A DNA stretch of 8,538 nt, taken from positions 528-9,065 of the forward strand of contig DIDE01000026.1 of assembly GCA_002417975.1 (NCBI GenBank), given 5' to 3'. The notes under the pieces were generated by a model, which did no database searches, was not told the origin of the DNA, and saw only the letters and a list, made by a program, of their open reading frames with translations. Source of the stretch: Eggerthellaceae bacterium UBA5808. Its GTDB lineage: Bacteria > Actinomycetota > Coriobacteriia > Coriobacteriales > Eggerthellaceae. The translations under genes were made by a program, and so were the position numbers. Positions 1 through 6,079 of this stretch are shown in pieces (position 1 is the stretch's first letter; the number at the start of each line of letters is the position of its first letter).

Positions 1-1191
1 CTCTTTCTAAGCAGCGGTGTACTCAAAAACCCTGACTATACAATGGAGCGAATGATCGAAACACTACGTATCTTACGGGAAGACTACGAATTTCGCGGAT
101 ATATTCATGCAAAAGCAATCCCGGGAGCGCATTCAGATCTGATAGATACCATGGCACACCTAGCCGATCGAATAAGCGTGAATCTCGAGCTCCCAACCCA
201 TCAAAGTTTAGCTTTACTTGCTCCTGAAAAAGGGGCATGCAATATTCTCGATCCAATGAAACATATACGATCGCACATTACCGAAGACCGAGATACAAGA
301 GCACTCATGAAACGCAACCATACATATATGACACGCTATAGCACACATCAAAAAAGTCGCGCATACGCGCCTGCGGGTCAGAGTACGCAAATGATCATTG
401 GCGCCTCTCCCGAAAACGATTATCAAATCCTCAACATCACAGCAGCGCTCTACCGTCATGTAACCATGAAACGCGTCTTCTTTAGCGCCTACATTCCCGT
501 TAACGACGATCGGCGCCTCCCCCATGATGTTCCCATTCCACTCAACAGAGAACATCGCCTGTATCAAGCTGATTGGCTGATGAGATTTTATAAATTTAAT
601 GTCGACGAAGTTATCGACCAAAACCATCCATTTTTAGATCCCGCCATTGATCCAAAAGCAAATTGGGCATTAAACCATCTAGATACATTTCCTGTAGAAG
701 TTAATACCGCACCGTATGCAACGCTTATACGTATTCCAGGCATTGGCGTAAAAGGCGCGCGCTCAATACTTGTAGCACGTAAGACAACAACGCTGCGCGA
801 AACAGAACTCCGAAAATTAGGAATAGCCTATAAGAGAGCACGATTCTTTATTACCTGCCAAGGCAAATATGCAGGAACTGGTATTCATTTCGATCGTGCA
901 TCGATTAGATCACAGCTTGCCAAGCCAATTGATGGCGGAAGTCATGGCCGTCGAAGCGGGGGCATACTTCCTGGCCAGATGTCACTTTTTGATACAGACA
1001 ATAGTTCTTCTCATCGCTTGTACCATAGCGCATCAGACGTATCACATAACCTAAACGAATCATACAGACGTGTTCAATCCATCAAACAACCTACTCTACC
1101 TACTCACAACAGGATTAAATCAAGTACGCATACATACGCCCAATCATCCTTTATGCAACCTACTCTGCACAAGACAGAGCATATATCATGA
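1..1191 (+). CDS. Putative DNA modification/repair radical SAM protein (TIGR03916-type), 5'-partial
   Basis: The reading frame is open from the first base, so the N-terminus, including the expected CxxxCxxC iron-sulfur motif of the radical SAM domain, lies outside the window; 396 codons are visible. The visible part has the hallmarks of the radical SAM family that is genomically paired with DUF4130 proteins: HAKAIPGA near 106-129, NREHRLYQADWL near 547-582, IDPKANWAL near 646-672 and FPVEVNTAPYATLIRIPGIG near 688-747. The last of these begins a helix-hairpin-helix, a non-specific DNA-binding element. KRARFFITCQGKY follows at about 832-870. QMSLF at 976-990 matches the beta-sliding-clamp-binding pentapeptide. 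After it comes about 65 residues of Ser/His/Thr-rich tail that looks disordered. The family is related to spore photoproduct lyase in domain type, and a DNA repair role is inferred from its pairing with DUF4130 and uracil-DNA-glycosylase-like domains; the substrate is unknown. The stop overlaps the next gene's start (ATGA). Family assignment is firm; function is inferred. Confidence 0.9.
   Translation, partial: LFLSSGVLKNPDYTMERMIETLRILREDYEFRGYIHAKAIPGAHSDLIDTMAHLADRISVNLELPTHQSLALLAPEKGACNILDPMKHIRSHITEDRDTRALMKRNHTYMTRYSTHQKSRAYAPAGQSTQMIIGASPENDYQILNITAALYRHVTMKRVFFSAYIPVNDDRRLPHDVPIPLNREHRLYQADWLMRFYKFNVDEVIDQNHPFLDPAIDPKANWALNHLDTFPVEVNTAPYATLIRIPGIGVKGARSILVARKTTTLRETELRKLGIAYKRARFFITCQGKYAGTGIHFDRASIRSQLAKPIDGGSHGRRSGGILPGQMSLFDTDNSSSHRLYHSASDVSHNLNESYRRVQSIKQPTLPTHNRIKSSTHTYAQSSFMQPTLHKTEHIS
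1188..1191 (+). promoter_or_regulatory. ATGA stop-start overlap (translational coupling)
   Basis: The ATG of the DUF4130 gene shares bases with the TGA of the radical SAM gene. The bases just upstream (AGACAGAGCATATATC) hold no good Shine-Dalgarno, so re-initiation by ribosomes finishing the radical SAM gene is the likely mode. This supports near-stoichiometric expression of the two proteins. Confidence 0.7.
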
Positions 1192-2078
1192 ATAGTCATC
1201 AGAACGCGCACGGAGTTTCAAACGAGACTCCGGTAGTCTACGAATGTGCAGATAGCGTTGAAGGGATTCTAAGCGCAATTTTTTCTGCCTATGCTTTCCA
1301 CGAGCAGCCGACCGCATTTCATATGGGAGCAATAGCGCAATTAAGCCTTACGCAACAAACCCGTTCAATTACTACTGATTTAAATCATGCACAGCGCGTT
1401 GCACAAGGTATTGAACGTAAGGCTGGACGCGGGTTCCTTAATGTGATTATGCGTGCCGCAACATCCGACAATAATCAACGTGGCACGATCATCTATCAAT
1501 GCGTCCGCAGAGCAATGAACACATCAAAGCACAATCCGTGTGCAACCTGCCAATCATCAGATACATGTCATAGAGCCTGTTCTCGTGCGCGTTCTCAAGG
1601 CTTACTTTGTTGCAGAGCAGACCCAACCATTGCACCGCTCCTTGCGCTCGACAAAAACGTGTCTAATGAAATTGAGCATATGAAGCAATTTATTCGATTT
1701 GAGCAATGCGATGGATCAGTCTGGTATGCGCGCTGCAATCCTAATGCATCGGTCATGCCATATATCATGCCGTGGTTTATTGCACGATTCAATACACAGC
1801 ACTTTTTAATCTACGACGAAAACCATCACCTTGCAGGTTTGTGGGATGGCAAAGCAGCTCACATCGTTGTAACCGACACCATTACGCCACCACCACGAAC
1901 TCAAAGGGAACACGATATACAACGCGCATGGAAAACTTTTTATCAAAGTGTTTCTATTACGGAGCGCTATCACCCTGAGTTGCGTCGACATTTTATGCCA
2001 AAACGTCTATGGCGTAACATTACCGAAGTTGCTACTAACCCTTCGGAAGTACCCCCGTACAATCAAACGCAGGGATAA
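1188..2078 (+). CDS. DUF4130 / TIGR03915-type probable DNA metabolism protein, partner of the upstream radical SAM protein
   Basis: This 296-residue protein matches the 'probable DNA metabolism protein' family that accompanies the TIGR03916-type radical SAM enzyme. The N-terminal VVYECADSVEGILSAIFSAY (residues 16-35) is the family's opening strand and helix, which supports this start. GIERKAGRGFLNVIMRA lies at 74-90. The conserved C-terminal half contains FIRFEQ (168-173), MPWFIARFNTQHFLIYD (194-210) and ERYHPELRRHFMPKRLWRNITE (259-280). In some genomes this family is fused to a uracil-DNA-glycosylase-like domain; none is present here, as the protein ends shortly after the conserved tail. A cysteine-rich segment (C118, C121, C127, C131, C141, C142) sits between the two halves and may be an insertion. 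There is no strong Shine-Dalgarno before 1188, so translation is probably coupled to the upstream gene through the ATGA overlap. The 3' end overlaps the convergent PflX-like gene by 44 nt. The pair presumably acts on damaged or modified DNA, but the reaction is not known. Confidence 0.88.
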   Translation: MNSHQNAHGVSNETPVVYECADSVEGILSAIFSAYAFHEQPTAFHMGAIAQLSLTQQTRSITTDLNHAQRVAQGIERKAGRGFLNVIMRAATSDNNQRGTIIYQCVRRAMNTSKHNPCATCQSSDTCHRACSRARSQGLLCCRADPTIAPLLALDKNVSNEIEHMKQFIRFEQCDGSVWYARCNPNASVMPYIMPWFIARFNTQHFLIYDENHHLAGLWDGKAAHIVVTDTITPPPRTQREHDIQRAWKTFYQSVSITERYHPELRRHFMPKRLWRNITEVATNPSEVPPYNQTQG

Positions 2079-3012
2079 AACTTTCCTGAGCAGTTCCGCC
2101 TTGTTGCCAATAGTAGTCTTCCATGCCAAGTGAATCCATGTAATCAAGAAGGTTGTTATAGGCATCATCCGACGTTGTATGATTTAACTCAGGCATCGAA
2201 GGAACGGATCTGACAGGAGTATATTGATTCATCACACTATAAAGAACGTGAGATCCAAATCTATGCCAGAGCATCGAGATGATCGACTTCGATTCATCAA
2301 GTCGATCCGGAAGAAGCAGATGCCTTACCACAACGCCAGAATGCAAATGTGCAGACGTATGTCCTTGGCTGTCTGTCCACTCATCAAAGCATGGATCACC
2401 TACTTGATTAACCATTGTTTCAAGTGCTCGTAGCGCACACGTAGCATATTGAGGCGCATGCGAATAACGTCGTGCAGCATTAGAGGACAAAGAAGTGCAT
2501 GGGTACCCCACTGCATCTTCAGAGTCAGCGACATACTTAAAATCAGTCAAATAAATGTCAATGAAACCCTGCATATCTTGAATCGTTTGAACGGATTCAA
2601 ATCCTGACGTGTTACAGACAAAAGGAAGCTCAAAGCCATGGTTCTTTGCAGCACGTATCGTTGGCTCAATGAGCGGCCAATAATGAGATGGCGTAACCAA
2701 GTTGATATTGCATGCACCTTGAGCACGGAGCTCTCCATAAATATCCCGCAAACGATCAGGAGTTATATCGATGCCATGGTCGCCACAAGCAATCTCATAA
2801 TTTTGACAATACACGCAATGGAGTGGACAGTAAGAAAAGAATACTGCACCACTTCCCGCTCCTGCACTAATAGGCGGTTCTTCCCAACGATGGAGCGCAG
2901 CACGAGCGAGACGAATATGTTCGCCCGCACCACACACGCCACGCTCTCCTCGTGTACGATCAACGCCACAGGATCTTGGGCAAAGATTGCACTTAGTTGG
3001 AAGAATAGCCAC
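2035..3012 (-). CDS. PflX-family radical SAM protein (COG1313, pyruvate formate-lyase activase-like)
   Basis: With a GTG start at 3012 the protein has 325 residues, close to the usual size of the family. The radical SAM cluster motif is CPLHCVYCQNYEI (C62, C66, C69, a CxxxCxxC), which would ligate a [4Fe-4S] cluster and bind S-adenosylmethionine. The N-terminus carries the CNLCPRSCGVDR signature (C8, C11, C15) plus C27, typical of COG1313 and able to hold a second metal site. Further family blocks are NLVTPSHYWP (104-113), FVCNTSGFES (131-140), DIYLTDFKY (152-160), VVVRHLLLP (227-235) and MNQYTPV (261-267). Relatives activate glycyl radical enzymes, but no such enzyme is in the window and the target of PflX proteins is unsettled. 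GTG at 3012 is preferred because a GAGG lies 6 nt upstream; ATG at 3039 (334 residues) has no ribosome binding site and is the main alternative. The start lies within the end of the dehydrogenase-like gene, suggesting coupled translation. The 3' end runs into the convergent DUF4130 gene. Confidence 0.88.
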   Translation of the reverse strand: MAILPTKCNLCPRSCGVDRTRGERGVCGAGEHIRLARAALHRWEEPPISAGAGSGAVFFSYCPLHCVYCQNYEIACGDHGIDITPDRLRDIYGELRAQGACNINLVTPSHYWPLIEPTIRAAKNHGFELPFVCNTSGFESVQTIQDMQGFIDIYLTDFKYVADSEDAVGYPCTSLSSNAARRYSHAPQYATCALRALETMVNQVGDPCFDEWTDSQGHTSAHLHSGVVVRHLLLPDRLDESKSIISMLWHRFGSHVLYSVMNQYTPVRSVPSMPELNHTTSDDAYNNLLDYMDSLGMEDYYWQQGGTAQESFIPAFDCTGVLPKG

Positions 3013-3937
3013 TGAAGTCCTCAGGAAACGCGGATTCATCCTGATCATCGCTTTCATCATGTTTATGCTGACCATATGTTTCCTCAGCACGAGACCAATC
3101 AAGACCGTACTGAGCACACGTTTCTTCATCACCATACACAAGGCTCAAAGCTGCAGGAGTTTTATCAATTCCGCCGATCACACACAGCAATTGCAACAAT
3201 TGTTGAGCTGCTTCTGCTTGGGGCAAAATTAATTCTGAATCATCGGCAGCTTTAAGAGCAGCTGTTAGCTCAGACATCATGATTTCGGTTGTATATCCAC
3301 CAACAAATTCATGATCAATAATTGCATGATGAAGCGCACGTGCTGCTGGCGTTGTTACCTGGGCACTTACCGAACGATCAATGATCGCATCCGTTGCTGC
3401 ATCCTTTACCGTCGTCTTACAGAGCGCATGTGCCTCAATAAGCGAAACGACCTGGGCAGCCTGTTGTAAGCTAAAAGCGTTATGGGTAAGTTGACCTGAT
3501 CCTTGTCCACCACAATTAATCACGTGAGAAGATAAACAATCTAATATGGGAGTCATAGCCTTAAAATCTTTGTCTTCTGACCCCACAAGCAGACTAATCG
3601 TCTCAGGCGCGGCAAACGGATCTTCGTCAGTAATATCGCGAACAAAAATCGGAGCATCAAGAGGATACATATCGTTAACCGTAGCCATCGAAGCAAGCTC
3701 TTTTGCAAACGAGGGTGTCGACGGACTGCAATCAATGCAATATGTATGTGCCCCAGCGCTCTCTATGACACCACCCGATCCAAAATAGACATCTTCAAGC
3801 TCATCTTGTGTAATGCAGTATGTCAAAACGATATCAGCATCTGCAAACGAATCAACTTTGGTATAGCCAGCCTTTGTAAGCGAATGCGAAAGCGACTGTC
3901 CTACCTTGTCATAGCCTTTAAAAATGAATGTTTCCAT
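2993..3937 (-). CDS. Divergent 3-hydroxyisobutyrate dehydrogenase-like protein (NAD(P)-binding, 6PGDH-type)
   Basis: The 314-residue protein follows the layout of the beta-hydroxyacid dehydrogenase family: an N-terminal nucleotide-binding fold, the substrate-binding motif area IDCSPSTPSFAKELA (68-82; compare the family's D-x-S-T-x-x-P), then DAPIF (94-98), SLLVGS (115-120), GGQGSGQ (143-149) and a helical C-terminal domain with FVGGYTTEIMMSEL (211-224). Key positions differ. The dinucleotide loop reads G8-Y-D-K-V-G13, with Asp where the second Gly of GxGxxG is expected. The catalytic-Lys position after GxGxxx is His152. The usual K-D pair in the C-terminal helix reads S-E (222-223). It may therefore act on another substrate, or be a non-catalytic relative. 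The tail from about 280 is acidic and hydrophilic. The ATG at 3937 has an AGAGG about 10 nt upstream. The stop falls 20 nt inside the PflX-like gene, so the two are probably co-translated, which suggests a joint role I cannot name. Confidence 0.75.
   Translation of the reverse strand: METFIFKGYDKVGQSLSHSLTKAGYTKVDSFADADIVLTYCITQDELEDVYFGSGGVIESAGAHTYCIDCSPSTPSFAKELASMATVNDMYPLDAPIFVRDITDEDPFAAPETISLLVGSEDKDFKAMTPILDCLSSHVINCGGQGSGQLTHNAFSLQQAAQVVSLIEAHALCKTTVKDAATDAIIDRSVSAQVTTPAARALHHAIIDHEFVGGYTTEIMMSELTAALKAADDSELILPQAEAAQQLLQLLCVIGGIDKTPAALSLVYGDEETCAQYGLDWSRAEETYGQHKHDESDDQDESAFPEDFSGYSSN
3019..3022 (-). promoter_or_regulatory. Ribosome binding site deciding the GTG start of the PflX-like gene
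   Basis: On the minus strand GAGG is followed after 6 nt (ACTTCA) by GTG at 3012-3010. The in-frame ATGs at 3039, 3048 and 3060 lack a comparable motif at a workable distance. The site lies inside the end of the upstream dehydrogenase-like gene. Confidence 0.6.
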
Positions 3938-4055
3938 AAGCGATATACCTCTTTCAACGATGCACCATACATTTTATATCAGCGCATGTATCTCTTTATA
4001 CGCTGCAACATATAATGCGATCTCTTCTATCGTTTAGCCGTTAGAGCACGTCGTA

Positions 4056-4988
4056 CTAAGATTTTTTGACTTTATTCGCAATGCGATCAGCTACCGAAAG
4101 ACTTTTGCGACGATCGTTACCCCAGAACGAAATTGAAATCATATTCGGCCCAACATGACAGCCAATAACGGGACCGATTGATGAACGCATAACCAAAACA
4201 TTACCATCGATATCACGAAGATATGACGATAAACGATCGGCATCTTTGGGACAATCAGCATTTCCGACTGCGGCATAACACGAAATCTTATTAGAATCGT
4301 GCGTTGACTCGTAAAATTCAGCCATACGTTTCATGCCCTTTTTACGGCCTCTCGCTACGCCCACCAGCGATAGCTTACCATCAACATCAAAACTCAAAAG
4401 CGGTTTGACATCGAGTTTTGCACCAGCAAATGCAACAGACGATGGAATACGGCCACCACGGCGAAGCGCTTCAAGATCGTCAACCATAAACATCGTATGC
4501 ACGTAGAATCGAGCTTCTTCGACCCAATGGACCAGTTCTAGTGCACTCAGCCCTCTATCACGCTGACGTAATGCTTCGGATACGATAAGCCCCTCAGGGG
4601 TAGATCCTAAAAGCGTATCAACTATATAAAGTGGCACATCATGTCCGCATTCCTGCTTAATTGCATCGAGTGCCAATATCGCCGCATCATATGTCCCTGA
4701 TAGACCACTCGAAAACGCAAGATACACTGTTGGAATACCCGAGTCCACAACTGGTCTAAAAAGATCATCGAATTCCTTAAGCGAAACCTGTGATGTTTTT
4801 GGCATCGCACCATCGCGCATCGATCCATAAAAATCATGAGCACTTAGCGTTTCATACATGTCATCTACATGGCTTGCGCCCTGATCATCGGTATACGACA
4901 AATGTGCAACCGAAACGCCTTCACGATCGTACGCGTCCTTAGGCAAATCACTGCAAGAATCGATAATGAGATTACATGCGGGTTTCAT
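4056..4988 (-). CDS. DegV family (EDD domain, FakB-like) fatty-acid-binding protein, tandem copy 2
   Basis: A full-length DegV protein of 310 residues. Motifs in order: NLIIDSCSDLP (6-16), TSQVS (65-69, equivalent to the family TSQPS), SSGLSGTY (93-100), FMVDDLEALRRGGRIP (167-182), KLDVKPLL (191-198), ARGRKKG (212-218) and GPVIGCHVGP (272-281). In the family these line a tunnel for one fatty acid, with the TSQ, SGLSGT and GxHxGP segments around its carboxylate. FakB-type members hand the acyl chain to the kinase FakA to make acyl-phosphate for phospholipid synthesis; no FakA is in this window, so the cellular role is inferred from the family. Its start lies 2 nt after the stop of its paralogue, and a GGAAGGA about 8 nt upstream lies inside that gene's last codons, so the two are cotranscribed. 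The shared C-terminus FWGxDRRKxxSVxDRIAN marks them as a recent tandem duplication. A 118 nt gap separates it from the dehydrogenase-like gene. Confidence 0.93.
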   Translation of the reverse strand: MKPACNLIIDSCSDLPKDAYDREGVSVAHLSYTDDQGASHVDDMYETLSAHDFYGSMRDGAMPKTSQVSLKEFDDLFRPVVDSGIPTVYLAFSSGLSGTYDAAILALDAIKQECGHDVPLYIVDTLLGSTPEGLIVSEALRQRDRGLSALELVHWVEEARFYVHTMFMVDDLEALRRGGRIPSSVAFAGAKLDVKPLLSFDVDGKLSLVGVARGRKKGMKRMAEFYESTHDSNKISCYAAVGNADCPKDADRLSSYLRDIDGNVLVMRSSIGPVIGCHVGPNMISISFWGNDRRKSLSVADRIANKVKKS

Positions 4989-4990
4989 TA

Positions 4991-5932
4991 TTAATTCCTT
5001 CCACGGACATGGTTTGCTATGCGATCGGAGACCGAGATATCTTTGCGACGATCAGGACCCCAGAACACGATTGCAACCATATCAGGACCAACATGACTTC
5101 CAATAACGGGGCCAATAGAAGATTCGAGTAGCAGCAACGAATCATCTGTTTTAGAAAGGAAATCTTTAAAACGGCTCATATCCTTTGGACAGTCAGAACC
5201 AGCAATTACCACCTGATTGCCGAGCTTATCGCAATCAATACGTTTAGAATAATATTCGCTGAGCTGTCGAATACCCTTTTTTCTACCACGCGCAACGCCC
5301 GTTAATGACAGTTTACCCGACAGATCGATACCTAATAAAGGTTTAACGTCCAGCTTAGCGCCTGCCATGGCAACACCCGCAGGAATACGTCCACCCCGAC
5401 GGAGCGCATCAAGATCATCAACCATAAACTGAGCGTTCACAAAGTATCGTGCTTCTTCAGCCCAGGTCACCATTTCCGATGCGCTCATGCCAGAATCCCG
5501 CTGTCGGATCGCTTCAAAAACAAGAAGCCCTTCGGCAATCGATGCAAGCTTGGTATCAACAAGGTAGAGCTCTGCATCAGGATACTGGTTGCATACTTCA
5601 TCTTTGATTAAGCATGCTGCGTCAAAAGAACCCGAAAGCGCACTCGAAAAACTCAGATACACCGTAGGAATACCTGATTGAGCAGCACGTTCAAACGTCT
5701 CTTTAAGTACCGTTGCTGGCATCTGAGCCGTAGTCGGATACTCTGTATCGTCTTTTTCATGACGCATTTCATCAAAAAATATATGGGGCGTCTGGCTCTG
5801 ATATAAATCGTCATAGAACTCTTTGCCATCGGCTCTATAAGGAAACTTTAAAAGTTCGATACCGGGATGATCAACAACCTCATACGGAAGATCGCAGCAT
5901 GAGTCGATGATCAGATTACAGCATGCAGTCAT
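4991..5932 (-). CDS. DegV family (EDD domain, FakB-like) fatty-acid-binding protein, tandem copy 1
   Basis: This 313-residue DegV protein is paralogous to the gene that follows it; by eye about half of the aligned residues are identical. Motifs: NLIIDSCCDLP (6-16), SSALSGSFD (96-104), FMVDDLDALRRGGRIP (169-184), KLDVKPLL (193-200), ARGRKKG (214-220) and GPVIGSHVGP (274-283). Two sites in the presumed lipid-carboxylate pocket deviate from the family: TSQPS is replaced by TTAQM (67-71), and the usual SSGLSGTY reads SSALSGSF. The fold and binding tunnel are still likely, but ligand preference may differ from its neighbour. The ATG at 5932 has AAGGA about 9 nt upstream. The 147 nt upstream of this gene make it the probable first gene of the DegV pair if there is a promoter there, though no convincing -35/-10 pair was seen. 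Only 2 nt separate its stop from the next start. Confidence 0.92.
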   Translation of the reverse strand: MTACCNLIIDSCCDLPYEVVDHPGIELLKFPYRADGKEFYDDLYQSQTPHIFFDEMRHEKDDTEYPTTAQMPATVLKETFERAAQSGIPTVYLSFSSALSGSFDAACLIKDEVCNQYPDAELYLVDTKLASIAEGLLVFEAIRQRDSGMSASEMVTWAEEARYFVNAQFMVDDLDALRRGGRIPAGVAMAGAKLDVKPLLGIDLSGKLSLTGVARGRKKGIRQLSEYYSKRIDCDKLGNQVVIAGSDCPKDMSRFKDFLSKTDDSLLLLESSIGPVIGSHVGPDMVAIVFWGPDRRKDISVSDRIANHVRGRN

Positions 5933-6079
5933 TCTGTTTCTATCCTTTCGTTCGTTCTACGATGCGTATATCGTTCATATAGTCATCGCTACGTATATGC
6001 ACATCGTTACACGTTTCGATCGAGATCACATTTGCATTCGCAACCAAAACCGCGCAAAGAAATACTATTCAAACGGGTT

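Noticed and set aside
214..627. 137-codon open frame on the minus strand opposite the radical SAM gene
   Set aside because: The plus-strand frame has clear family motifs throughout this region, and the antisense frame shows none; it is a shadow.
2638..3015. 125-codon open frame on the plus strand opposite the PflX-like gene
   Set aside because: The opposite strand encodes the conserved radical SAM cysteine motif and family blocks here; the plus-strand product has no recognisable features.
3013..3141. Longer form of the PflX-like protein starting at ATG 3141, 3060, 3048 or 3039
   Set aside because: The added N-terminus overlaps the dehydrogenase-like coding region, has no family similarity, and none of these ATGs has a suitable ribosome binding site; GTG 3012 does.
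3938..4055. Promoter for the dehydrogenase-like gene: TATAAA at 3973-3978 (minus strand) with TTGCAG at 4003-4008
   Set aside because: The spacer would be 24 nt, too long for a standard sigma-A promoter. The gap is AT-rich and may hold a promoter, but I cannot place one with confidence.
5933..6079. Promoter, terminator or operator in the gap before the DegV tandem pair (TA-rich near-repeats such as CGTATAT around 5964-6000)
   Set aside because: No -35/-10 pair with proper spacing and no hairpin with a U-run on the minus strand; the repeats are short and imperfect.
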